Source: Mesorhizobium temperatum (GTDB lineage: Bacteria; Pseudomonadota; Alphaproteobacteria; Rhizobiales; Rhizobiaceae). From it: DNA of 49,889 nt. The number at the start of each line of letters is the position of its first letter. The stretch's first letter is position 1. The DNA is taken from contig NZ_NPKJ01000014.1 in NCBI RefSeq assembly GCF_002284575.1, positions 1 through 49,889 of the forward strand, written 5' to 3'. The notes below the pieces were generated by a model, which did no database searches, was not told where the DNA came from, and worked only from the letters and a program-made list of their open reading frames with translations. A program made the translations under genes and the position numbers. Shown here one piece after another: positions 1 through 7,502 of this stretch.

Positions 1-235
1 GAGGGCTTCGCTCTTGCAAATCCAAACTAAACCACTCGAAGCAAATATGTGCGCACGCTAGCCCCTTGTGGGAGAAGGTGGCCTCGCCCACGGGTCTTGC
101 CTCCAGCAAGCCCGAGGACAGGCTCCGCGAGGTCGGATGAGGGGTGTTCCAGCTTGGCGCCAACCGCACTCCGTCCAGCACCCCTCAACCGTCTTGGCGC
201 TACGCGCCAATCCACCTTCTCCCACAAGGGGAGAA
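1..235. repeat. Terminal inverted repeat arm plus palindromic intergenic element
   Basis: Bases 1-82 reappear in reverse complement at 49792-49873, nearly identical (one mismatch seen near base 66). Inside the stretch, 62-81 (CCCCTTGTGGGAGAAGGTGG) is repeated inverted at 212-231, so the element can fold into a long stem. The same CTTCTCCCC-type palindrome occurs at 49626-49818 and a relative at 47911-48113. Such mosaic intergenic elements are common in rhizobia. No gene is seen in 1-256. Confidence 0.8.
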
Positions 236-256
236 GGGAGAGCGATGCGCCTTCGC

Positions 257-1051
257 TCAGGCCTGAAACAGCGCCAGCTCGTCGGCGGTGAGGTGGCGGG
301 CCTTGCCCTTGGCGAGCTCACCGAGCTGCAACGGGCCGATCGCCACCCGCACCAGGCGAAGCACCTCGACATCGTGCGCGGCGAGCAGCCGGCGAATGTG
401 GCGGTTGCGGCCCTCGTCGAGGGTGATTTCCAGCCAGGCGGTGCTGGTGCCGCTGCGCAGGGTTTCGATCGACCGCGCCGTCAAATCTTCGCCATCGACC
501 GTGGCGCCGGCGCGCAACAGCGCCAGCATGGCCTCGTCGGCCAGGGCGCCGATCTGCACGTGATAGACCTTGGCGACATGCGAGGCGGGGTCGAGCAGGC
601 GCTGGGCGAAGCGCGTGTCGTTGGTCATCAAAAGCAGGCCTTCGCTGGCCTTGTCGAGGCGGCCGACCGGCGACACGAAGGGCAGGTCGAATTCTGCCAG
701 GCAGTCATAGACGGTGCCGCGATCCTGCGGGTCGTCGCGGGTGGTGACCAGGCCGCGCGGCTTGTTGATCATCAGATAGACCTTGCGCTCGGCGACGACG
801 CGGCTGCCATCGACCTCGATGCGGTCGCGGCCGGGATCGACGCGCAGCGAGCCGTTGCGCACAACCTTGCCGGCGACACGGACGCGCCCTTCGGCGACCA
901 AAATCTCTGCCTGCTTGCGCGAGCACAGGCCGAGTTTCGACAGCGCACGGCAAAGGCTCACTCGTGGCGGATTGGCTCCGGCGCTAGGCGAGGGGCGTTG
1001 CCGGCCGGTATTCGGTCGTGGCGCTATGGTTTTGCGAGAGTGCTCCGGCAA
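257..1051 (-). CDS. rRNA pseudouridine synthase (RsuA/RluB/RluE family)
   Basis: It isomerises a specific uridine of rRNA to pseudouridine in the cytoplasm. An N-terminal S4 RNA-binding segment (LSKLGLCSRKQAE, about residues 38-50) is followed by the catalytic domain with the family signature GRLDKASEGLLL, whose Asp is the nucleophile, and the late motif EGRNRHIRRLL. At 264 aa the length is normal for this subfamily. The first codon of the open frame is TTG at 1051; a GTG at 961 just before the S4 domain is an alternative, so the start is uncertain. The gene begins 3 bp after the GntR gene stop on the same strand and may be co-transcribed with it. Which rRNA position it modifies cannot be told from the sequence. 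Confidence 0.9.
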   Translation of the reverse strand: MPEHSRKTIAPRPNTGRQRPSPSAGANPPRVSLCRALSKLGLCSRKQAEILVAEGRVRVAGKVVRNGSLRVDPGRDRIEVDGSRVVAERKVYLMINKPRGLVTTRDDPQDRGTVYDCLAEFDLPFVSPVGRLDKASEGLLLMTNDTRFAQRLLDPASHVAKVYHVQIGALADEAMLALLRAGATVDGEDLTARSIETLRSGTSTAWLEITLDEGRNRHIRRLLAAHDVEVLRLVRVAIGPLQLGELAKGKARHLTADELALFQA

Positions 1052-1053
1052 GG

Positions 1054-1704
1054 TCAGGACTTTCCCGCTAGCCCATCTCCAGCCCTGGCGAGCGTTTCCA
1101 TGCCTTCGCTGAGGTGCCTTTTCAGGACGCGGACGGCTGCCTCGGCGTCACGGTGGCGGCAGGTCGTCAACAGGTCGCGGTGCTCCGACTGCGAGCGGCT
1201 GCGATAGTTGAGGTTGGACAGGAGAATGCGAACGTAGCGGTCGGCCGCATTGTGGTGGGCTTCGATCAGGCCGAGCAGCCTTGTGTTGCCGCAGGCGCTG
1301 TAAAGGGCCAGATGAAAGGCCCGGTTCAGCGTTCCCCAGCGGCCGACATTCGGCTCGGCATCGATCTGGTTGAGCACATAGCCGGCCTCGTCTAGTTTTT
1401 CTTTGCCGAGGTTGGGGATCGAGAGCCGCAGCGCTTCGCCTTCGAGCAATGCGCGGACCGCAAAGATCTCCCTGATCTCGGCAGCGTCCATCCTGGCGAC
1501 ATGCGCGCCCTTGGTCGGATGGATCGACACGATGCCTTCGGCTTCGAGCTGGCGAAGCGCGTCGCGGACCGGCATGCGGCTGAAGCCGAACCGCTCGGCC
1601 AGGTCGTCCTGACGCAGCGGCGTGCCGGCCGCCAGGCTGCCCTCGGCAATCGATTCGCGCAGCACATTCGCCACTTGCTCCGCCACCGTCAACGGCTTCT
1701 GCAT
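1054..1704 (-). CDS. GntR family transcriptional regulator, FCD domain
   Basis: A cytoplasmic DNA-binding regulator of the FadR/FCD subfamily. The N-terminal winged helix-turn-helix is clear (GTPLRQDDLAERFGFSRMPV, then RDALRQLEAEGIV), followed by an all-helical FCD effector domain with conserved Asp/His positions (EIREIFAVRALLEG, FHLALYSACGN, EHRDLL) that usually bind a metal and a small carboxylate. ATG at 1704 has GAAGG a few bases upstream; a TTG at 1728 with GGGAG upstream is the alternative. A 12-bp perfect palindrome at 1789-1800 fits an operator and would let it control itself and the divergent gene at 1917. The ligand is unknown. Confidence 0.88.
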   Translation of the reverse strand: MQKPLTVAEQVANVLRESIAEGSLAAGTPLRQDDLAERFGFSRMPVRDALRQLEAEGIVSIHPTKGAHVARMDAAEIREIFAVRALLEGEALRLSIPNLGKEKLDEAGYVLNQIDAEPNVGRWGTLNRAFHLALYSACGNTRLLGLIEAHHNAADRYVRILLSNLNYRSRSQSEHRDLLTTCRHRDAEAAVRVLKRHLSEGMETLARAGDGLAGKS

Positions 1705-1773
1705 CAAGCCTTCGCCAAGTCCGCGCAATCGATTCTCCCGTCAGGTGAGCCTTGCTAACAGAAAGCCGCCCGT

Positions 1774-1809
1774 GTGGATATCTGTATCCTCGTATACGAG
1801 TATCCAGAA
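1774..1809. promoter_or_regulatory. Palindromic operator, probable GntR site
   Basis: CTCGTATACGAG at 1789-1800 is a perfect 12-bp palindrome whose core TCGTATACGA matches the TNGTATACNA pattern known for FCD-type GntR regulators. It is flanked by TGGATA (1775-1780) and TATCCA (1801-1806), which extend the symmetry. It lies between the divergent GntR and oxidoreductase genes. Confidence 0.6.
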
Positions 1810-1916
1810 ATGAGGGACGCAGAGCGCCTCGATTACGGTGCTGACGATGTCCCGCAGGCCATTGCATGCGCGTTTCAAGCCGGCGATGATGCCAAGCCAG
1901 CCGGTTTGAGCCCAAC

Positions 1917-2543
1917 ATGAAAGTCCTTGTCGTCTATTGCCATCCCTGCACCGACAGCTTCAACGGGGCTGTGCGCGACACGGTGCTGGAGACGCTTGCC
2001 GAACGCGGCCATGAGGTTCATCTCCTCGACCTCTACGCGACCGGTTTCGACCCGGTCATGCGCGCCGACGAATGGCTCGGCTATCACGACAAGGCGGCGA
2101 ACCTCGCGCCGGTGCATGACCGGGCGCAGGAACTGCTTTGGGCGGAGGCCGTCATCTTCATCTACCCGACCTGGTGGTATGGCCTACCGGCCATGCTCAA
2201 GGGCTGGCTGGAGCGGGTGCTGGTGCCGGGCTTCGCCTTCGAGATGCCGACGGCGCAGCGCGGCGCACGCCCCAAATTGCGGCACATACGCCGGGTGCTG
2301 GTGATGACCACATGCGGCGCGACGCCGCTGATGTCGTGGATCATGGGCCAGCCCGGCCGGCGCACCCTGCTGCGCGGCTTCCGCTCCGTTTGCCATCCGC
2401 TGTGCTCGACAAAATTCCTGGCGCTCTACCGGATGGACACTGTCTCAGCGGTGGAGCGCCAGGGGCATTTGCAGCGTGTCAGGAAAGCGGTCGCCAGCCT
2501 CGGACGCGCCGCTTTCCTGGCCTCCGACGTGGTACCTGGCTGA
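1917..2543 (+). CDS. NAD(P)H-dependent oxidoreductase, flavodoxin-like fold
   Basis: A 208-aa protein of the flavodoxin_2 (NQO1/MdaB/KefF-like) family, which uses FMN or FAD to transfer electrons from NAD(P)H to quinones or similar acceptors in the cytosol. The N-terminal VLVVYCHPCTDSFN is the family's flavin phosphate loop, and FIYPTWWYGLPAMLKGWLER around residues 82-101 is the hallmark second motif. It is transcribed away from the GntR gene across a palindromic operator, so that regulator may control it. No strong Shine-Dalgarno is visible before the ATG. The physiological substrate is unknown. Confidence 0.85.
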   Translation: MKVLVVYCHPCTDSFNGAVRDTVLETLAERGHEVHLLDLYATGFDPVMRADEWLGYHDKAANLAPVHDRAQELLWAEAVIFIYPTWWYGLPAMLKGWLERVLVPGFAFEMPTAQRGARPKLRHIRRVLVMTTCGATPLMSWIMGQPGRRTLLRGFRSVCHPLCSTKFLALYRMDTVSAVERQGHLQRVRKAVASLGRAAFLASDVVPG

Positions 2544-2563
2544 TCGCCGGGGCGCCACGATGG

Positions 2564-2779
2564 TCAGTTTGTCCTGGGCTCGTCCTCGACAACGAAAGAC
2601 GCGGCAATCAGGTCGTCGGCATCGAGCCGTAGGGAGCCTTCACCTCCTCCCATGACGGCGGCGACCTTCTGAAAGGTTTTAATTTCGTGTTCGGTAATAC
2701 GGGCGCTTCGCATCCTGGCTTTGAGATTAGCGACGCGCAGCCCCAATGTGTGGGACGTTTCAATTTCGCGGTTCGACAT
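2564..2779 (-). CDS. Small protein of unknown function
   Basis: A charged protein of about 71 aa with no signal peptide or membrane segment, and not a family I recognise. A strong GGGGAGGAG ribosome-binding site lies about 9 bases before ATG 2779 (an adjacent GTG at 2782 is also possible), which argues for a real gene. The N-terminal half (HTLGLRVANLKARMRS) could be helical. It is convergent with the oxidoreductase gene, 20 bp from its stop. The 300 bp between this gene and the metal-efflux operon hold no other gene. Confidence 0.5.
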   Translation of the reverse strand: MSNREIETSHTLGLRVANLKARMRSARITEHEIKTFQKVAAVMGGGEGSLRLDADDLIAASFVVEDEPRTN

Positions 2780-3047
2780 CACAATATGCTCCTCCCCGAC
2801 CCATGCTTTTGCCTCCCCGCCGGTATTCGCCCGTCGCCGACGTTTGCCTAAATATCAGGCATGGCGAATACAGCGCCCCGAACGCGTAGTGCGAGGGAAG
2901 GTTCCCGCGCGACACGGTCACGAAATAATACGGCGCAACCGGCGGCCGGCAAAGCTATCCGTAGGAGGGTGGCAGGTCGCTGGGCGCGCCGAGGGTTTTC
3001 TTCGGGCTGTGGGACACTCAGCGGCAATGTAAAGTAAGTCAAAAAGA

Positions 3048-3076
3048 TTGACTGTATCCCCGGGGGGAGGATACAA
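3048..3076 (+). promoter_or_regulatory. Promoter with CsoR/RcnR-type G-tract operator
   Basis: TTGACT (3048-3053) is a good -35 box. With a 17-bp spacer, ATACAA (3071-3076) can serve as -10. The spacer contains the interrupted palindrome GTATCC ... GGATAC (3054-3074) around a C4G6 tract, the typical architecture of CsoR/RcnR-family operators. The apo-repressor would cover the RNA polymerase site directly. A second short inverted repeat, AGTCAA/TTGACT (3037-3053), overlaps the -35 box. Confidence 0.75.
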
Positions 3077-3083
3077 AAGAAGC

Positions 3084-3347
3084 ATGTCCGTAAGCATCCA
3101 TCGTTCGCATCCTGCTATCGTGAAGCGTCTGAAGCGCGCGCAAGGCCACCTTGCGGCGGTACTGTCGATGTTCGAGGCGCATCGTCCTTGCGTTGATCTG
3201 GCGCAGCAACTCCACGCCGTGGAGAGCGCCATCAGCAGCGCAAAGCGCGAACTGATCCACGATCATATCGAGCATTGCCTGACGGACACCGCGGAAGCCG
3301 GCGGCAACTCGCTGGCGGAACTCAAGCAACTGGCGAAATACCTGTGA
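3084..3347 (+). CDS. CsoR/RcnR/InrS-family metal-sensing repressor
   Basis: An 87-aa all-helical DUF156 repressor that binds a G-tract operator and releases it on binding metal. Counting from ATG 3084, Cys36, His61 and Cys65 give the C-H-C ligand set of CsoR; additional N-terminal His6 and His9 make it resemble the H-C-H-C set of the Ni sensor InrS rather than classical RcnR. The operator is immediately upstream, and the two genes downstream are Co/Ni-type exporters, so Ni or Co (or Zn) is the likely inducer. The open frame extends upstream to 3048, through the operator, so 3084 is chosen as start. The stop overlaps a GTG start of the next gene. Confidence 0.88.
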   Translation: MSVSIHRSHPAIVKRLKRAQGHLAAVLSMFEAHRPCVDLAQQLHAVESAISSAKRELIHDHIEHCLTDTAEAGGNSLAELKQLAKYL

Positions 3348-3371
3348 GCCGTCAAATACCTGTGAGCCGTC
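3336..3371 (+). repeat. 18-bp perfect tandem duplication at a gene junction
   Basis: AAATACCTGTGAGCCGTC occurs at 3336-3353 and again directly at 3354-3371. Each copy carries a GTG (3344 and 3362). The first GTG overlaps the repressor stop as GTGA, the second lies 18 bp later in the same frame, so the pump gene has two equivalent starts. Confidence 0.9.
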
Positions 3372-4396
3372 TCGGCGCGCACATTCTTGACTGGTTTGGG
3401 TTCGGGTCGCGCGATCACGCCGCGCATGGTCATGGCCATCACCATCATGCGAGCGGGTCGCACGGTCACACCCACGGGGTCATAGATGCGACCATTGCGA
3501 CGACCGACCGAGGCATCTGGGCGATCAAATGGTCGTTTGTCATCCTGGCAATCACCGCGGCGCTGCAGATGGTCGTGGTCGCGCTGTCGGGCAGCGTGGC
3601 GCTGCTGGCCGACACGATCCACAACATCGGTGACGCCACCACCGCCATTCCGTTGTGGATCGCCTTCATGCTGGCCCGGCGCAAGCCGTCGCCGACCTTC
3701 ACCTACGGCCTTGGCCGGGTCGAGGACCTGGCCGGGATCATCATCGTCGGGATCATCCTGCTCAGCGCCATCGTCGCTGGCTATCAAGCCATCGACCGTT
3801 TGATCAATCCACGCGTGGTGACGCATCTTGGTTGGCTGGCGGCGGCAGGCCTTGTCGGCTTTCTCGGCAATGAGGCCGTCGCGGTGTTCCGCATCCGCGT
3901 CGGCCGGGAAATCAACAGCGCCGCACTGATTGCCGACGGCTACCACGCCCGCACCGACGGCCTGACCAGCCTTGCCGTGGTCATCGGGGCGCTCGGGGTC
4001 TGGCTCGGTTTTCCGTTGGCCGACCCGATTGTCGGCCTGCTCATCACGCTTGCGATCTTCGGCATCGTCTGGCAGTCGGCCGGCTCGGTGCTGACCCGCA
4101 TGCTCGACGGTATTGAGCCGGGTACTATCGGCGAAATCCACCATGCCGCCGCGCATGTGCCGGCAGCGCGCATTGTCGACGCCAAGGCGCGGTGGATCGG
4201 TCACAAGCTGCACGCCGACATTGCCATCGCCGTAGAAGAAAGCCTGCCGGTCTGCGAAGCGAAGAAGATTACGGCAGCGCTGGAGCACGAGCTGTTCGAG
4301 CACATGCCGGCGCTTGCGGCGGCGAATATAAGATTGGCGAGCGCGGATGCCGATTATCCCCATGAACATGGCCACGGCGAACACGACGGGCACTAG
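3344..4396 (+). CDS. dmeF: CDF-family Co/Ni efflux pump, DmeF type
   Basis: A cation diffusion facilitator that exports divalent metal across the inner membrane in exchange for protons. Near the N-terminus there is a His-rich stretch (HGHGHHHH, then SHGHTHG), followed by six predicted membrane helices. The second helix has LLADTIHNIGDA and the fifth DGYHARTDGLTSL, which supply the metal site; the combination HNIGDA is typical of DmeF. A C-terminal cytoplasmic domain ends in another His-rich tail (HEHGHGEHDGH). The start is GTG 3344 or GTG 3362, both translationally coupled to the repressor. With the repressor and the NicO gene it forms a three-gene resistance operon. Confidence 0.88.
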   Translation: MSRQIPVSRLGAHILDWFGFGSRDHAAHGHGHHHHASGSHGHTHGVIDATIATTDRGIWAIKWSFVILAITAALQMVVVALSGSVALLADTIHNIGDATTAIPLWIAFMLARRKPSPTFTYGLGRVEDLAGIIIVGIILLSAIVAGYQAIDRLINPRVVTHLGWLAAAGLVGFLGNEAVAVFRIRVGREINSAALIADGYHARTDGLTSLAVVIGALGVWLGFPLADPIVGLLITLAIFGIVWQSAGSVLTRMLDGIEPGTIGEIHHAAAHVPAARIVDAKARWIGHKLHADIAIAVEESLPVCEAKKITAALEHELFEHMPALAAANIRLASADADYPHEHGHGEHDGH

Positions 4397-4435
4397 CGGT
4401 CGCTCGGAGCGGCTCGTTTCTGTTAGCCTCAGCTG

Positions 4436-5146
4436 ATGTTCCAAATTCTTGTCGAGTTCCAACGAACGATCTATCTGGCGGTCGGCGAGCAGATCAAACT
4501 GCTCTCAGTGGGAGGCGACTGGCTGGCGTTCATGGGCTTCCTGCCGATGGGCATCGTCTTCGGCGCTGCGCATGCGCTGACGCCCAGCCACAGCAAAGCT
4601 GTGCTAGCGACATATCTTGCGGGTTCGGATGCAAAGGTTCCGCGCGGCCTTTTCGTATCGATTACGCTGTCCTTCACTCATGTGATGATTGCCGTTCTGA
4701 TTGCGGTTCTCTCGCTGCCGCTGGTTTCCATCACTTTGGGCAGCGTCGGCCGCGCTCCGCTTTTGGAGGATATCAGTCGTGGGCTGCTCGGCCTGATCGG
4801 TGTCTGGATGCTCTGGCGCGCTTTGAGCCGCGGCCATCACCACAAGCATGAGGGCGAGGCCGTCGGCGTCATGGCAGGTCTGATCCCGTGCCCGCTGACG
4901 CTGTTCGTGATGACCTTCGCGATGTCCAGAGGCGTTCCCGGCGCCGGCATGCTCTTCGCCGTCACCATGATGGTCGGCGTGGCGCTGACGCTGTCCTGCG
5001 TCGCGGTGTTGTCGATCCTGTTTCGGGAACGTCTGGTGGATTTCTTCGCCGGCAAGCCACTCGAAACCATTTCCCGAACCATCGAAGGCGTTGCCGGGCT
5101 GGCGCTTGCGGGCGTTGCCGTCTGGCAGATCATGTTCGCTTCCTGA
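4436..5146 (+). CDS. NicO/RcnA-family nickel/cobalt exporter
   Basis: A 236-aa inner-membrane protein with about six hydrophobic segments. Diagnostic motifs are HALTPSHSKAVLATYL (about residues 46-61) and GLIPCPLTLFVM (about 147-158), with a short His-rich loop (GHHHKHEG) between the halves. Family members such as RcnA remove Ni and Co. The gene lies 39 bp after the CDF gene in the same direction and probably belongs to the same repressor-controlled operon, giving two unrelated pumps for the same class of metal. ATG 4436 is the natural start. The 268 bp after it contain nothing recognised. Confidence 0.85.
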   Translation: MFQILVEFQRTIYLAVGEQIKLLSVGGDWLAFMGFLPMGIVFGAAHALTPSHSKAVLATYLAGSDAKVPRGLFVSITLSFTHVMIAVLIAVLSLPLVSITLGSVGRAPLLEDISRGLLGLIGVWMLWRALSRGHHHKHEGEAVGVMAGLIPCPLTLFVMTFAMSRGVPGAGMLFAVTMMVGVALTLSCVAVLSILFRERLVDFFAGKPLETISRTIEGVAGLALAGVAVWQIMFAS

Positions 5147-5414
5147 TCATGGTCAAGGGCGAGATCGAGTTGCACACCGATCGGCATGCGCCGGGCCGGC
5201 GACGCCGAGATGCCATCCTGCCAGATAGAATCAAGACATGGCTCTATCTGCTTGTTTAGTGAAACTTTATTCTGGATCATGTCACGTCGCCGCGACACTA
5301 TGTCAGGCGCGCAGCCGCTCCGGCGGAGGATTGTCGCAACAGGCGCGCTGGCCGCTTCACTCTGCGCTCTTCGCCCCGGCATTGGTGACCGAAGGGTCCA
5401 AACCGCAACCGCGT

Positions 5415-5852
5415 CTATCGGCGGAGTACCGAATCGGCCGGCTGAGCCGTCGTTATCGGATCGGCATGACGATGCACAATCTTCCAGAGACCATCTTCTG
5501 GGCGAAAGACGCTCGTCACGCGTAACGCCAAAGGGGTGACATCGCTCCGACCGCCAACCTTGGACCTGAGCCGCTCTACTTCGACGAGGTATGCCAGTTC
5601 GGACGTCACACACTTCGCTACGTTCTCGAAGCCGGTAGCGTCGCCGTCCCTGTAATTCGATGCCGCTTTCTCCATCGTCTCAACGACCTGCTTCCATCCA
5701 TGCGCGAAAGGGCCAAAGGGATTTCCCAGTGTTACATCGTCTCGTTGGGAAAAGAGCTTCTTCGCAGGCGCGGGGTTCCCTTTCATGAACTCATCCAGAG
5801 CCAGGTGGTATTTTTCAACTGCTTGATCGAAGTCATTGGCGTCGAGGGACAT
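5415..5852 (-). CDS. SnoaL/DUF4440-like (NTF2-fold) protein
   Basis: A 145-aa soluble protein of the NTF2-like superfamily. Seen are an N-terminal helix region (DFDQAVEKYHLALDEF), the pattern DDVTLGNPFGPFAHGWKQV typical of YybH/DUF4440 relatives, and the closing strand GLWKIVHRHADP, which ends the fold with the usual W-[KR]-[IV]-x-H. Such proteins may be small enzymes or binding proteins; no substrate can be assigned. GGGAGG lies just upstream of ATG 5852. It is convergent with the metal-efflux operon and appears to be monocistronic. Confidence 0.75.
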   Translation of the reverse strand: MSLDANDFDQAVEKYHLALDEFMKGNPAPAKKLFSQRDDVTLGNPFGPFAHGWKQVVETMEKAASNYRDGDATGFENVAKCVTSELAYLVEVERLRSKVGGRSDVTPLALRVTSVFRPEDGLWKIVHRHADPITTAQPADSVLRR

Positions 5853-6392
5853 GTCATCCTCCCTGTCGTTTTATTTCTGATCCGGACTGGCGACTCCCGC
5901 AGGTCAACATTCTGTGTGCGCAGCAGAGAGGCATTTCCCCAACTGCTGCGCAGTGCAGGTTGGCGTGGTCAGTATAGCACGGCGCGAGACAAGTTTTCGC
6001 GACAGCGTTTTGAGACGGCTCGGTAATGACCGCTCCGCCGCCCCTTCCAGCCGTTCAAATTGCGCGTCAAAATTCAGGACGCCCGCCTGGCGGCTGGCCC
6101 CCGCTCATTGCCGACGGCTTGCGCGTTCTTGCTTGCTGATGTGCCCAGAGGCGATTGACCGCAAAGTCCGATCAAGTTGCAGAAGCTTCCAAGCGCCCGC
6201 CCGTGGCATATTAGCAACTGCTCACCAAGAACGCAGGGCGGCGGGAAGCATCTCATACGCTCTTTGCAACCTCCGGCCCCCGATCGAAATGACGGTTAGG
6301 TCGCCGCGTGCTATCCTGCGCTCGGAGGCGAACAAGGGCGCATCGTTCCACATGATGCGTGCGGGGCGCGCGCCAAAACGGGAGCAGAACCC
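5853..6392. other. Gene-poor stretch with a short dispersed-repeat match
   Basis: No convincing gene in 540 bp. Bases about 6047-6113 (CCAGCCGTTCAAATT onward, then GCGTCAAAATTC and CCCGCTCATTG) resemble the sequence that follows the intact VOC gene at 33734-33805, so this may be the most degraded of the VOC-associated repeat copies. The open frame at 5914-6396 has a Ser/Arg-rich composition unlike real proteins. No Irr or RirA box was recognised before the bacterioferritin gene. Confidence 0.4.
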
Positions 6393-6878
6393 ATGAAAGG
6401 CGAAGATAGGATCATTGAACGTCTTAACGAAGCGCTGTTTCTGGAACTCGGTGCCGTCAATCAATTTTGGCTGCATTATCGCCTGTTGGAGGACTGGGGC
6501 TATTTCAAACTGGCGAAGAAGGAGCGCGAGGAATCTATCGAGGAAATGCACCATGCGGACCGGATTATCGAACGGACCATCTTCCTCGAAGGGCACCCGA
6601 ACCTGCAGGCGGTGGCGCCGCTTCGCATCGGGCAGAATGTGAAGGAAGTGCTCGAATCGGACCTCGCCGGCGAATACGACGCGCGCACCTCTTACAAGAA
6701 GTCACGCGAGGTCTGCCAGGAACTGGGTGACTACGTGACCATGCACCTGTTCGAGGATCTGCTCAAAGACGAGGAGGGCCACATCAACTTTCTCGAGACC
6801 CAGCTCGATCTGCTCGCCTCGATCGGCGATGAGAGATACGGCCTCCTCAATGCCGCTTCCGGGGACGAGGCAGAGTAG
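6393..6878 (+). CDS. bfr: Bacterioferritin
   Basis: A 161-aa subunit of the 24-mer iron-storage shell that oxidises Fe2+ and stores ferric mineral in the cytoplasm. All dinuclear ferroxidase ligands are in the E. coli Bfr positions: Glu18, Glu51, His54, Glu94, Glu127 and His130. Met52, the haem ligand at the subunit interface, is also present. The length is normal. GGGAG lies about 9 bases before the ATG. No bacterioferritin-associated ferredoxin gene is adjacent. It stands alone between two gene-poor stretches. Confidence 0.96.
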   Translation: MKGEDRIIERLNEALFLELGAVNQFWLHYRLLEDWGYFKLAKKEREESIEEMHHADRIIERTIFLEGHPNLQAVAPLRIGQNVKEVLESDLAGEYDARTSYKKSREVCQELGDYVTMHLFEDLLKDEEGHINFLETQLDLLASIGDERYGLLNAASGDEAE

Positions 6879-7502
6879 TATTGGGAAAGCCATGCGGCGG
6901 AAATACTGCGCGACAGGTTTGAGGATTCCGCAGCCATGGCGCACATCAGCTGAACGGCACCAAAGGCTCGACGTGACGCCTCCAAGCTCTGTGCCGTTCG
7001 CCGGTATCCTGCGGACAACGCAAGCACTTGCCACGTTCGATTATGGGTCATGAATGGCCCGATAGCGGCCATCAGGACTTGCCGCGCAGCCGTTCAAACG
7101 GGCGCGTCAAAATTCAGATGCCCACTCCCCGGCTGCACCTGCTCAGTGGCTGCCTTTCACCATGCGGTTGCCCTCGCTGTCGCGAAATTCAGCCACCGTG
7201 CGGCCCGGCTGCCAGGGCGCCTGGCGCGAGTCGCAGCAAGTGGCGATACAGATCGCCTTCTGGGCCCGCTCTTCACGGTGCTCGGTTTCAACTTGACGGC
7301 TGCTACACGCTCGCCGCCGGCACGGCGGGCAACTGCCCGAAGCGCATCCACCGGCCGGAATCGACCCTGCAGAGCTCCAGTTCGCCATTGGCGAGATCTG
7401 CTGCGTGAAAGATGTTGAGACCGCCGCGTCTTAGTCCATTATCTCTGGCTCGTGCACCGCTTGACCGGAGCGCCAAGCGTGGCCGGAAACCGGATTGGGA
7501 AG
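6879..7502. other. Gene-poor stretch containing remnants
   Basis: This 624-bp stretch holds a VOC-gene remnant (separate entry). Further on, a minus-strand open segment at about 7303-7430 (ending NGELELCRVDSGRWMRFGQ ...) looks protein-like but is not recognised and lacks a start with a ribosome-binding site. Nothing else is supported. Confidence 0.4.
7138..7222 (-). pseudogene. 3' remnant of the VOC-family gene (copy D)
   Basis: The stretch matches the last 25-30 codons of the intact VOC gene at 33789-34154, including the part encoding PGRTVAEFRDSEGNRMV, then diverges at about 7222. The sequence downstream of the stop (about 7088-7137) also matches the flank of the intact copy. It cannot encode a functional domain. 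Confidence 0.7.

Noticed and set aside
68..1207. Plus-strand 379-codon open frame
   Set aside because: It lies antisense to the pseudouridine synthase and GntR genes, which have clear domains; the composition is that of a shadow frame in GC-rich DNA.
3263..4462. Minus-strand 399-codon open frame
   Set aside because: Antisense to the DmeF-like gene; Asp/Arg-rich without any domain.
5914..6396. Plus-strand 160-codon frame before bacterioferritin
   Set aside because: Ser/Arg-rich, overlaps the bfr start, contains a degraded repeat and shows no domain.
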